From contig JAPTYK010000001.1 in the NCBI GenBank assembly GCA_026913215.1, positions 3,782,001 to 3,846,000 of the forward strand: 64,000 nt of DNA, in the 5' to 3' direction. This DNA comes from Streptomyces diastatochromogenes (lineage in GTDB: Bacteria; Actinomycetota; Actinomycetes; Streptomycetales; Streptomycetaceae). The position numbers and the translations under genes are program-made. The notes under the pieces were generated by a model. It was not told where the DNA came from. It searched no databases and saw nothing but the letters and a program-made list of their open reading frames with translations. Below, one piece after another: positions 52,834 through 61,586 of this stretch (position 1 is the first letter of the stretch; each line of letters begins with the position of its first letter).

Positions 52834-53973
52834 TCAGCCCGCGCTTCCGGCCTCGTCGAGGGCGCGCAGCACATCGGCGATCAGGTCCTCCGGGTCCTCG
52901 GCGCCGACCGAGAAGCGGACGAAGCCCTCCGCGACCGCGTCCCCGCCCCAGCGGCCGCGCCGCTCCGCAGTGGAGCGCACGCCGCCGAAGCTGGTGGCGT
53001 CGTCCACGAGCCGCAGCTCCTCAAGGAACCGCTCGGCCCGCTTGCGGTCGGCCAGTTCGAAGGAGACCACCGGTCCGAAGCGCCGCATCTGCCGGGCGGC
53101 CACCGTGTGGGAGGGGTCCTCGGGCAGCCCGGGGTAGCGAAGGCCGGTCACGTCCGCGCGCTCGGCGAGCGCCCGTGCCAGGGCCAGCGCGGTGGAGCAC
53201 TGCCGGTCGATCCGCAGCTGGAGCGTGGCGAGCGACCGGTGGGCGAGCCAGGCCTCCATGGGGCCGGGGATGGCGCCGACGATCTTGCGCCAGCGCCGTA
53301 CCTCCGCCGCCCGCAGCGGATCCCGGCAGCTCACGTGGCCGAGCAGGATGTCGCCGTGCCCGGTCATGCCCTTGGTGTCGCTGGCGACGGAGAAGTCCGC
53401 GCCCAGCTCCAGGGGCCGCTGGCCGAGCGGGGTGGCGAGGGTGTTGTCGACGGCGACCAGGGCCCCGGCCGCGTGCGCCTCCCGCACCAGACGGCGGATG
53501 TCGCAGACGTCGAGACCGGGGTTGGACGGGGTCTCGATCCACAGCAGCCCGGCCCCGTCCAGTACGGACAGCTGGGCGTCGCCGCCGGTCGGCGCGGTGC
53601 GGACCTCGATGCCGTACGCCCGCAGCTGCTCGTGCACGAGGGGCAGGGCCTGGTAGCCGTCGGTCGGCATCACGACCGCGTCGCCGGCCTTCAGCTGGGA
53701 GAAGAGGACGGCGGAGATCGCGGCCATGCCGGACGCGAAGACCAGCGTCTCCACGCCCTCCTCCCCCGGGGCCTCCAGCTCGCCGATCGCCCGTTCCAGA
53801 CCGGTCCAGGTCGGGTTCTCGTCGCGGCCGTAGGTGTACGGGCCGGTCGGCTCGCCCGGCAGGTGGTAGTGGGCCGCGAAGACCGGCCCCGGCAGGGTCG
53901 GTTCGTACTTCACGGGTTCGGGCAGTCCGGCCCGTACCGCCCGTGTGCCGTCGCCGATTTCCTGGTCCGTCAC
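52834..53973 (-). CDS. Cystathionine gamma-synthase/lyase-type PLP enzyme
   Basis: Cys/Met-metabolism PLP enzyme of 379 residues. PLP-lysine motif is SVASDTKGMTGHGDILLG; others are TYGRDENPTWTGLERAIGE, LVFASGMAAISAVLFSQLK and LLWIETPSNPGLDVCDIR. The reaction (beta- or gamma-elimination or replacement) cannot be set from sequence. The GTG at 53973 has GGAGGAAC upstream and overlaps the phosphatase stop as GTGA. Confidence 0.88.
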   Translation of the reverse strand: MTDQEIGDGTRAVRAGLPEPVKYEPTLPGPVFAAHYHLPGEPTGPYTYGRDENPTWTGLERAIGELEAPGEEGVETLVFASGMAAISAVLFSQLKAGDAVVMPTDGYQALPLVHEQLRAYGIEVRTAPTGGDAQLSVLDGAGLLWIETPSNPGLDVCDIRRLVREAHAAGALVAVDNTLATPLGQRPLELGADFSVASDTKGMTGHGDILLGHVSCRDPLRAAEVRRWRKIVGAIPGPMEAWLAHRSLATLQLRIDRQCSTALALARALAERADVTGLRYPGLPEDPSHTVAARQMRRFGPVVSFELADRKRAERFLEELRLVDDATSFGGVRSTAERRGRWGGDAVAEGFVRFSVGAEDPEDLIADVLRALDEAGSAG

Positions 53974-54460
53974 GGTGTCCGTTCCTCCAGTTCCGCACGT
54001 ACGGCCGCGAGCAGTCCCTCGCTCGCGGCCTCCACCATCTCCAGGCACTCCTCGAAGTCCTCGCGGCCCCGTAGTAGGGGTCGGGGACGTCGAGTCCGGC
54101 GCCGGCGGCCGGGTCGTAGGAGCGCAGGAGCCGTATCCTCGCCGCCTCGTCGGGGGTGCGGGCGAGCTGCCGGAGCTCCCGCAGGTGCCCTTCGTCCAGG
54201 GCGATCACCAGGTCGAGGGCGGGGAACCACGAGGACCGGAACCGCCGGGCGGTGTGCGCGGAGGTGTATCCGTTCTCGTCGAGCACGGCGACCGTGCGCG
54301 GGTCGGCTCCGTCGCCCTCGTGCCAGCCTCCGGTGCCCGCGCTGTCGATCTCCACCAGCTCGCCGAGGCCGGCCTCCTCCACCCGGCGGCGGAAGACGTG
54401 CTCGGCCATCGGCGAGCGGCAGATGTTGCCCGTGCAGACGAAGCAGACGCGGTAGGCCAT
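53970..54460 (-). CDS. Low-molecular-weight protein-tyrosine phosphatase (one apparent frameshift)
   Basis: The signature CTGNICRSPMAE (P-loop with catalytic Cys and Arg) is at residues 9-20, and the acid DPYYG is near the end. From ATG 54460 (MAYRVCFVCTGN) the frame breaks in the run at 54067-54070; one base gives GREDFEECLEMVEAASEG and 163 residues. It overlaps the PLP enzyme and follows a membrane protein by nine bases. Targets are unknown. Confidence 0.9.
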
Positions 54461-54469
54461 GGTTCCCAC

Positions 54470-54847
54470 TCAGTCGCCGTCGGGGAGCACGACGTTCAGC
54501 GCCCACGAGACGACGGAGATGATCAGGCCGCCCAGGACGGCGGTCCAGAAGCCCTCCACGTGGAAGCTGAGGTCGAGCTGATCGGCCAGCCAGGACGTGA
54601 GGAGCAGCATCAGGGCGTTGACCACCAGGGTGATCAGGCCGAGGGTCAGGATGAAGAGGGGAAGGGTCAGCAGTTTGACGACCGGCTTGACCAGGAAGTT
54701 CACCAGACCGAAGACCAGGGCGACGAGAATGAGCGTCCAGGCCTTCTTGCCGGTGCTGTCGCCGGTCAGGGTGATGTCCTGGAGCAGCCAGATGGCGACT
54801 CCGAGAGCGCCCGCGTTCGCGAGCGTCTTGACGACGAAATTCTTCAT
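54470..54847 (-). CDS. Small holin-like (PF04020) membrane protein
   Basis: It has 125 residues from ATG 54847 (MKNFVVKTLANAGALGV). Four hydrophobic segments are visible, such as WTLILVALVFGLVNFLVKPV and LTLPLFILTLGLITLVVNAL. This family is called phage-holin-like but is widespread in chromosomes and not evidence of a prophage. ATG 54868 is an alternative. It appears to head a transcript with the phosphatase and PLP enzyme. Confidence 0.82.
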   Translation of the reverse strand: MKNFVVKTLANAGALGVAIWLLQDITLTGDSTGKKAWTLILVALVFGLVNFLVKPVVKLLTLPLFILTLGLITLVVNALMLLLTSWLADQLDLSFHVEGFWTAVLGGLIISVVSWALNVVLPDGD

Positions 54848-54898
54848 GTGTCTGATCGTGGCAGACATGATCGGGCCAAGGGCAGGGGCGAGCGGGCG

Positions 54899-55216
54899 AT
54901 GAAGGCATTCCGGCTGGACGAACTGGAGGCGGAGCGCGCCGCCAACAAGGGTGCGTACCTCCAGTTCCTGCGGGAGCGGAACATGTCGGTGGGGCTGTAC
55001 GCGCTCGACGCCGGGGAGCTCGACCCGCAGCGGCCGCACGGCCAGGACGAGGTGTACTTCGTGGTCAGCGGCCGGGCGGCGATCACCGTCGGGGAGGAGA
55101 CGACCCAGGTGGCGCGCGGCAGCGTGGTCTACGTGCCGGCCGGGGTGGAGCACCGGTTCCACCACATCAGCGAGGACCTGCGGGTCATGGTGGTCTTCTC
55201 GCCGCCGGAGGGCTGA
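54899..55216 (+). CDS. Single-domain cupin protein
   Basis: It has 105 residues from ATG 54899. Cupin motifs are PQRPHGQDEVYFVVSGRAAI and VVYVPAGVEHRFHHISEDL, with metal-binding His/Glu. It is divergent from the holin-like gene with 51 bases between. The substrate is unknown. The stop is in the first unit of a tandem repeat. Confidence 0.88.
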   Translation: MKAFRLDELEAERAANKGAYLQFLRERNMSVGLYALDAGELDPQRPHGQDEVYFVVSGRAAITVGEETTQVARGSVVYVPAGVEHRFHHISEDLRVMVVFSPPEG

Positions 55217-55265
55217 GACCTGCCGGAAGGCTGAGGCCTGCCGGAGGGCCGAGACCTGCCGGAGG
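55212..55265. repeat. 18-bp tandem repeat at the cupin 3' end
   Basis: Three units (55212-55229, 55230-55247, 55248-55265) of the form GCTGAGACCTGCCGGAAG, with one or two differences between them. The cupin stop is inside unit one. Confidence 0.9.
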
Positions 55266-55433
55266 GCCGGGTCCCGAGGGGCGACTGAGGGTCGAAGGGC
55301 CCCGAGCCCTTAGGGGTCGGATCAGGGGAGAGCGGGGGCCGCGGGGTCCCCACCCGCTTCCTCCCGCCCCTAGCCTTGAGGTGTCCGGCGCGGAGTGCGC
55401 ACGGAGTGGTTCTTCGAGAGCGAGGTAGGGACG

Positions 55434-55652
55434 ATGGCCGTACGGGAGATTCTCGCGGGGATGCCCTGGTGGGTGAAGTGGGTCGCCATACCGCTCCTCG
55501 CCCTGTTCGTCTTCGGCGGACTGATCACCAGCGTCCTGACCTTCGTGGTCGGTCTGCTCTTCAAGGTGCTGCTCTTCGCGGCCCTGGTCGCCGGACTGAT
55601 CTACGTCGTGCGGAAGTTCAGCTCCTCCAGCGGTTCGCGCGGGGACTGGTAG
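55434..55652 (+). CDS. Small DUF5326-type membrane protein
   Basis: It has 72 residues from ATG 55434 (MAVREILAGMPWWVKWVAI) with GAGGTAGGG upstream. Two hydrophobic stretches (IPLLALFVFGGLITSVLTFV, LLFKVLLFAALVAGLIYVV) and a Ser-rich basic end are visible. Function unknown; it is conserved next to ssgR in Streptomyces as I recall. A longer start at 55395 is less likely. Confidence 0.8.
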   Translation: MAVREILAGMPWWVKWVAIPLLALFVFGGLITSVLTFVVGLLFKVLLFAALVAGLIYVVRKFSSSSGSRGDW

Positions 55653-55889
55653 CACAAGCTACTCATCGGTATGAAGCCGACGGAGGGTATTAGCCCGCCC
55701 GGGGGAACGCACTGGTCGAATCAGGTGTGGCCCCCGGGGCTGCCACTAGAGTGGAATCTCTCCGCCGTGTTGGGGGACTACAGGCGTAGACCTCGGTACT
55801 GACCAGCGGTTTCCCAGGCCCGGCGGGCGCGCGGGGGCGGCCCCCGCGGGCGGGTGCACTGCATCCGTCGTCACGCCTGGGGGTGACCT

Positions 55890-56660
55890 TTGGCCACGGC
55901 TACGCAGACGGCTGCGCCTACCCTGATCGGCTCGGTGCAGCGGGCGCTGAGACTCCTGGAGGCCGTGGCCTCGCACGCGGACGGCGCCCCCGCCAAACAG
56001 CTCGCCCGTGAGACGGGCCTCCCGCTGCCCACCACGTACCACCTGCTCCGCACCCTGACGCACGAGGGCTATCTGCTCCGCGACAAGGGTGTGTTCGTCC
56101 TTGGCGACGCCGCCGCCCGACTGGCCGGCCGCGGAGATGTGCAGAATCGTCGCATCAAGATCGAAGACTCCCTCGCCCGCTGGCGGGACGAGCTCGGCGT
56201 GCCCATCTACTTCGCCCTCTACCGCGAGGGGGAGGTCGAGATCGTCGCCGTCGCCGACACCCCCTCCGCCCCCGCCGTGGAGGAATGGGCCGACTTCCGC
56301 GAGACCGCGCACGCCCACGCGATCGGGCAGTGCCTGCTGAGTCAACTCGATCTGAAATCTCGTCAAGACCACCTCGACCGCCATCCGGTGGAATCCATCA
56401 CTCCGTACACGCTGCGTAACCACCGTGCGCTTTTGCAGCGTTTGGATGGTTTGGGGCGAATGGAAACCCTGGTGGAGCGTCAGGAATATGCGCTCGGCAC
56501 GATCTGTGCCGCGATCCCCATCGTTGCGGGCTCCACGGTGGCCACCGTGGCGATTTCCGTGCCTCTTCACCAGGAAGAACGGTTGCTCCCAGCAGTCGAG
56601 CGGCTACGTACGGAGATCGGAAGGCTCTTCAACTCGGCCGTGTTCTCTATCAGTATCTGA
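55890..56660 (+). CDS. ssgR: IclR-type regulator SsgR
   Basis: It has 256 residues, starting at TTG 55890 (ATATQTAAPTLIG) behind GGGGGTGA. The N-terminal helix-turn-helix is ALRLLEAVASHADGAPAKQL, then LPTTYHLLRTLTHEGYLLRD. The C-terminal IclR domain follows. In S. coelicolor SsgR directly activates ssgA and is needed for sporulation-specific division. The gene is intact and immediately precedes ssgA. Confidence 0.93.
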   Translation: MATATQTAAPTLIGSVQRALRLLEAVASHADGAPAKQLARETGLPLPTTYHLLRTLTHEGYLLRDKGVFVLGDAAARLAGRGDVQNRRIKIEDSLARWRDELGVPIYFALYREGEVEIVAVADTPSAPAVEEWADFRETAHAHAIGQCLLSQLDLKSRQDHLDRHPVESITPYTLRNHRALLQRLDGLGRMETLVERQEYALGTICAAIPIVAGSTVATVAISVPLHQEERLLPAVERLRTEIGRLFNSAVFSISI

Positions 56661-56798
56661 AAAATCACTCCTTGTGATCTGCTAGTGCGTACAGCACGAT
56701 TGCGTCAAGAGGGCCACGGGGGATCATTCCTGGCCGTTTCGGTCACAGCTTTCAGCAGCGGTGTTCACACAACTGCTTCATCTACTGCGGGGTACACG

Positions 56799-57239
56799 AT
56801 GCGAGAGTCGGTTCAGGCCGAGGTCCTGATGAGCTTCCTCGTCTCCGAGGAGCTCTCCTTCAAGATCCCGGTCGAACTCCGTTATGAGACCCGGGATCCC
56901 TACGCGGTGCGGATGACCTTCCACCTCCCCGGAGACGCCCCCGTCACCTGGGCGTTCGGAAGGGAACTGCTGCTCGACGGGATCAACCGGCCGAGCGGGG
57001 ACGGCGATGTGCACATCGCCCCCACGGAGCCCGAGGGGCTCTCGGACGTCTCCATCCGGCTCCAGGTGGGCGGTGACCGCGCGCTGTTCCGGGCCAGCGC
57101 GCCGCCGCTGGTCGCCTTCCTCGACCGCACGGACAAGCTGGTTCCGCTCGGTCAGGAACGGACACTCGGTGACTTCGAGGACCACCTGGAGGCCGCGCTG
57201 GGCCGGATCCTCGCCGAGGAGAACGCCGGCCCCGCCTGA
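56799..57239 (+). CDS. ssgA: Sporulation-septation activator SsgA
   Basis: It has 146 residues from ATG 56799 (MRESVQAEVLMSFLVSEELS). It is the founding SsgA-like family protein: VTWAFGRELLLDGINRPSGD, then ASAPPLVAFLDRTDKLVPLG. It promotes septum formation and localises SsgB and FtsZ in Streptomyces aerial hyphae. The 138-base gap after ssgR holds its promoter, where SsgR is expected to bind. Confidence 0.95.
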   Translation: MRESVQAEVLMSFLVSEELSFKIPVELRYETRDPYAVRMTFHLPGDAPVTWAFGRELLLDGINRPSGDGDVHIAPTEPEGLSDVSIRLQVGGDRALFRASAPPLVAFLDRTDKLVPLGQERTLGDFEDHLEAALGRILAEENAGPA

Positions 57240-57270
57240 GCCCCGGCACCCCCGTACGCCTCACGCCTCA

Positions 57271-57331
57271 CGCCTCGCACGTACGCGTACGCCTCACGCC
57301 CGTACGCCTCGCACGTACGCGTACGCCTCAC
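57271..57331. repeat. 34-bp-period repeat of 27-bp units between ssgA and the YibE/F gene
   Basis: An exact 27-base unit (starts CGCCTCGCACGTACGCG) occurs at 57271-57297 and again at 57305-57331, within about 90 bases rich in CGTACG and CCTCAC. It separates convergent genes, where no ordinary terminator is seen. Confidence 0.9.
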
Positions 57332-57340
57332 ACGCACGCC

Positions 57341-58671
57341 TCACTTGGCGCGACGGCGCCTGCCTCCCCGTGCCGCCGCGGGCTTCGCGCCCCGGACGCC
57401 GGGCGGTCGGCCGAGACGACCAGGGCGGCGAGCGCCGTGGTGACCGGCACGGACGCCACCAGACCGATCGAACCGACCAGCGTCCGGACGATCTCCTCGG
57501 CGACCAGCTCGCTGTTGGCCACCGTCCCCATGCTGCTCTGGGCGATGGAGAAGAGCAGCAGCAGCGGCAGGGCGGCGCCCGCGTAGGCGAGCACCAGCGT
57601 GTTCACGACCGAGGCGATGTGGTCCCGGCCGATCCGGATCCCGGCCCGGTACAGGCCGCGCGGCCCCATGCCCGGATCGGCCTGGTGCAGCTCCCAGACC
57701 GCGGAGGTCTGGGTGACCGTCACGTCGTCGAGCACACCCAGCGAACCGATGATGACCCCGGCGAGCAGCAGGCCGGACATGTCGATGTCCGGATACAGGC
57801 TGTGGATCAGACCGGTGTTGTCGTCCGTGTTGCCGCTGAGCGAGGCCCAGCCGATGAAGAGCGAGCCGAGCAGACCGATCAGCAGCAGCGAGATCAGGGT
57901 GCCGAGCACGGCGACCGAGGTGCGGGCCGAGAGGCCGTGGCACATGTAGAGCGCGAGCAGCATGATCGCGCTCGACCCGACCACCGCCACGACCAGCGGG
58001 TTCGACCCTGCAGGATCGCCGGCAGGATGAAGAGCGTCAGCACGAGGAAGCTCACGACGAGCGCGACGAGCGCCATGAGGCCCCGCAGCCGGCCGACCAC
58101 CACGACCGCGAGGGCGAAGATGCCGGCGAGCAGCGCCATCGGCAGCTTGCGGTTCACATCGGTCACCGAGTACTGCAGGTCGTGCGGGGCGTCGGGGGCG
58201 TACGCCACCACCACGCCCTGCCCCTGGTGCAGTCGGCGCGATGCGTCCGGCTGCACGATCTCGATGAATCTGCGCCCCTGGTCCGGGCCGGTGGTGACTT
58301 CGACCGTCGCCTTCTCGCACTGCCTCTGCGGACCGTCGACCGCCTCGTGCCCCTGCGGGGTGGCGGTGTCGCCGGCCGGCGGGACCTGGGCGGCGTTCAC
58401 GTCCTTGCAGTCGACGCGCGCGACGGAGACGACCTTGCCCTGCTGGGTCTGCCGGTCGAAGCCGACGCCGGTGCGCTCGTGCGCCGCGGTGCCGCTCGGC
58501 CACAGGACCGCGAGCCCGACCACGACGGCGGTGGCGAAGGGGATCAGGATCGCGGCGATGACCTTGCGCAGGTGGCGGGAGACGGGGGCGGCGGGCCCAT
58601 GACTGTGGCTGTGGCCGTGCCCACCGCCGTGGGCGTGGCCGTGTGGCTCGGGGGTCTGGTGGGGAAGTCAC
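57341..58671 (-). CDS. YibE/F-like membrane protein (three apparent frameshifts)
   Basis: Multi-pass protein of the YibE/YibF family, function unknown. The start is GTG 58671 (TSPPDP), then a His-rich leader (HGHAHGGGHGHSHSHG) and a first helix VVGLAVLWPSG. A soluble domain ending LQYSVTDVNRKLPMALLAG follows. Then a membrane core is present (PLVVAVVGSSAIMLLALY, GVLDDVTVTQTSAVWELH, IASVVNTLVLAYAGAALPL). Shifts lie near 58645, 58010 and 57405; the restored end is RGGRRRRAK. The His-rich leader hints at metal binding. Confidence 0.8.
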
Positions 58672-58750
58672 CGGCCGATCATCGCAAGAACGACGGGGGC
58701 CCACTGTTCAGCACGCCAGGAAGGACGCTAGCGTGGTGGCACCTTTGCAC

Positions 58751-58862
58751 ACGCGGGAGCTCGGAGCACCGGGCTGAGAGGGCGCTGATCACCGTACGCG
58801 CGTACGGGAGGAGGCTGCGCCGACCGCCGAACCTGTTACCGGGTAATGCCGGCGTAGGGAGA
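58751..58862 (+). promoter_or_regulatory. TPP riboswitch (THI element) upstream of thiC
   Basis: The conserved parts are in order: CGCGGGAGC for the first stem (58752-58760), CTGAGAGGGC (58774-58783), then GAACCTG (58829-58835), GGGTAATGCCGGCG (58841-58854) and TAGGGA. The element ends nine bases before the thiC ATG. Thiamine pyrophosphate binding should lower thiC expression. Confidence 0.93.
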
Positions 58863-58870
58863 TCGGTCTC

Positions 58871-60651
58871 ATGACCATTCAGGATGCACGCACGCCTGCC
58901 TCCGACCAGAACCAGACCGCCGGGCAGGAGCGCACGCCGGGCTGGCACAAGGGGTACGTCCAGGGCTCGCGCCCCGACCTCCGGGTGCCCGTCCGTCAGG
59001 TGCACCTCACCAACGGCAAGGACGTCACGCTGTACGACACGTCCGGTCCGTACACCGACCCCGCCATCGACACCGACGTCCGGCGGGGCCTTCCGCCGCT
59101 GCGCGAGAACTGGATCATCGCGCGCGGCGACACCGAGGAGTACGCGGGCCGCCCGGTCCGCCCCGAGGACGACGGCATCAAGCACACCTCGCCGCGCGGC
59201 GCGGGCTGAAGAACCTCGACGCGGTCTTCCCGGGCCGCCCGCGCCTGCCGCGCCGGGGACGCACCGGCGAGGCGGTGACCCAGCTCGCGTACGCCCGCCG
59301 GGGGGAGATCACCCGGAGATGGAGTACGTGGCGATCCGCGAGAACGTCTCCCCGAGGTCGTACGGGAGGAGATCGCCGCGGGCCGCGCCGTGCTGCCGGC
59401 GAACGTGAACCACCCGGAGATCGAGCCGATGATCATCGGCAAGCGGTTCCTGGTGAAGGTCAACGCCAACATCGGCAACTCCGCCGTCACCTCCTCCATC
59501 GAGGAGGAGGTGGAGAAGATGACCTGGGCGACCAAGTGGGGCGCCGACACGGTCATGGACCTGTCCACCGGCCGCAACATCCACACCACCCGCGAGTGGG
59601 TGCTGCGCAACTCCCCGTGCCGATCGGCACCGTGCCGCTCTACCAGGCCCTGGAGAAGGTCGACGGCCGCGCCGAGGAGCTGACCTGGGAGGTCTACAAG
59701 GACACGGTCATCGAGCAGGCCGAGCAGGGCGTCGACTACATGACGGTCCACGCCGGCGTGCTCCTGCCGTACGTGCCGCTCACTGCGCGCCGCAAGACCG
59801 GCATCGTCTCGCGCGGCGGCTCGATCATGGCCGCCTGGTGCCTGGCGCACCACAAGGAGAACTTCCTCTACACGAACTTCGAGGAGCTCTGCGAGATCCT
59901 GGCGGCGTACGACGTCACGTACTCGCTCGGCGACGGCCTGCGCCCCGGCTCCATCGCGGACGCCAACGACGAGGCGCAGTTCGCGGAGTTGAAGACCCTC
60001 GGCGAGCTCAACACGATCGCCAAGCGGCACAACGTGCAGACGATGATCGAGGGCCCCGGGCACGTCCCGATGCACAAGATCAAGGAGAACATCGACCTCC
60101 AGCAGGAGATCTGCGAGGAGGCGCCGTTCTACACGCTCGGCCCGCTGACCACGGACGTCGCGCCCGCGTACGACCACATCACCTCGGGCATCGGCGCGGC
60201 CATGATCGCCTGGTGGGGCACGGCGATGCTCTGCTACGTCACGCCCAAGGAGCACCTGGGCCTGCCGAACAAGGACGACGTGAAGACGGGCGTCATCACG
60301 TACAAGATCGCGGCGCACGCGGCGGACCTCGCCAAGGGGCACCCGGGCGCGCAGGAGTGGGACGACGCGCTCTCGGACGCGCGGTTCGAGTTCCGCTGGG
60401 AGGACCAGTTCAACCTGGCCCTCGACCCGGACACCGCGCGCGAGTTCCACGACGAGACGCTCCCGGCGGAGCCCGCGAAGACCGCGCACTTCTGTTCGAT
60501 GTGCGGTCCGAAGTTCTGCTCGATGAAGATCTCCCAGGACATCCGGCGTGAGCACGGCGGTACGCAGCAGGAGATCGAGGCCGGCATGGCGGAGAAGTCG
60601 AAGGAGTTCGCGGCGAGCGGCAACCGCGTCTACCTGCCGCTGGCCGAGTAG
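58871..60651 (+). CDS. thiC: Phosphomethylpyrimidine synthase ThiC (four apparent frameshifts)
   Basis: Radical-SAM enzyme that makes the thiamine pyrimidine from aminoimidazole ribotide. It runs from ATG 58871 to the cysteine motif AHFCSMCGPKFCSMKI near the end. Landmarks are TLYDTSGPYTDP, NANIGNSAVTSSIEEEVEK, TVHAGVLLPYVPLT and EGPGHVPMHKIKENID. Shifts near 59207, 59313, 59353 and 59618 each need one base. With them the length is 594 residues. The TPP riboswitch lies just upstream. Confidence 0.96.
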
Positions 60652-60660
60652 TCGCCCCTC

Positions 60661-60693
60661 GCGTCGGGGCCGGGCGGGTCCCGGTCCCGACGC
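60661..60693 (+). terminator. thiC terminator
   Basis: Outer arms GCGTCGGG and CCCGACGC with inner CCGGG/CCCGG, ten bases after the thiC stop. Confidence 0.75.
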
Positions 60694-60712
60694 CCGGTTC
60701 TCCGGCTTCGCC

Positions 60713-60760
60713 GTGCCTGACGAGCCTCGTGCCTGACGAGCCTCGTGCCCGAAGAGCCTC
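60713..60760. repeat. 16-bp tandem repeat between convergent genes
   Basis: Two exact units GTGCCTGACGAGCCTC (60713-60728, 60729-60744) and a third with two changes (60745-60760). Confidence 0.92.
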
Positions 60761-60781
60761 GGGCCCGGAGGGCCCGCGTGC

Positions 60782-61427
60782 TCAGGGCTTCGTCGTGTCC
60801 GGGGGCCGACGGCGGCGAGGGCGTCGCGGAGGAAGGGAGCATGCCGCGCTCCAGGAGGGCGCGGCGCCAGGCCTCGCGGGCGAGGGCGAGTTCGTCGTCG
60901 GACGTGGTGCTCCCGTTCGCCGCGGCCGGTCTGTTGCGCAGGGCGGTCAGGAGGAGGCCGATGCCCGCGCTGAGCAGGCCGGCGGCGGCGAGGGCGGCGA
61001 AGACGAGGCCCGCCGTCAGCAGGGTCTCGCCGAACACCACGGTGGGGGTGAGGGCGTGCAGGACCGCCCCGACCAGCAGGAGTATCGCGGCGGCCGTGCC
61101 CGCGAGGACGGGCACCATCACGGTGACGACGGCGACGACACCGGCGCCGGCGCCCGTGCCGGGATCCGCCGGTGGGGTGCGGGGCGAGGTGAGGATCGTC
61201 CGGTTCTGCTCGCGGACCTTCACGAAGTGCTCGTACTCGCCGGCCGCCGCGCTGGTGATCAGCGCTGTCGCGTTCATGGTCATGGCGCGCAGCTGCGCGA
61301 CCGTGAGCCGGGTTCCGACTCCGTCGAGATCCGGACGTGCGTGGGCGGTGCTCAGTGCGTCGTCGAGGATCCGCTCGTACTCGGCGCGGTCCTCGGTCAG
61401 CAGGTGCGGAGCCACGTTCATGTGCAT
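60782..61427 (-). CDS. Hypothetical protein with two membrane segments (inferred 3' end)
   Basis: No clear family. From ATG 61427 (MHMNVAPHLLTEDRAEY) there is a soluble helical part (VAQLRAMTMNATALIT), then two hydrophobic segments (VVTVMVPVLAGTAAAILLL, LTAGLVFAALAAAGLLSAG). A basic tail follows (ALAREAWRRALLERGMLP). Read as given, the frame runs on to 60630, overlapping thiC. Two added bases would instead end it at TGA 60782 as PDTTKP and give 215 residues, which I prefer. Its N-terminal style resembles other cytoplasmic stress proteins only loosely. Confidence 0.6.
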
Positions 61428-61586
61428 CCCCCGATGCTCCGTAGGCCCGGTTCAGCCGTGGGAAACGGTCGGCTGGGCGGAAACGGAGGAGAGCCTGCTA
61501 CGGATGAGCCGATGGTATTGCGGTGACGGCACGCCCTGACAGGGTCTTTCCGGAAATCGACTTCCCCGGATGCGCAGGGTTATGCG

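Noticed and set aside
54470..54847. Holin-like gene as a sign of a prophage
   Set aside because: No phage structural, lysis or integrase gene is near; PF04020 proteins are ordinary chromosomal membrane proteins.
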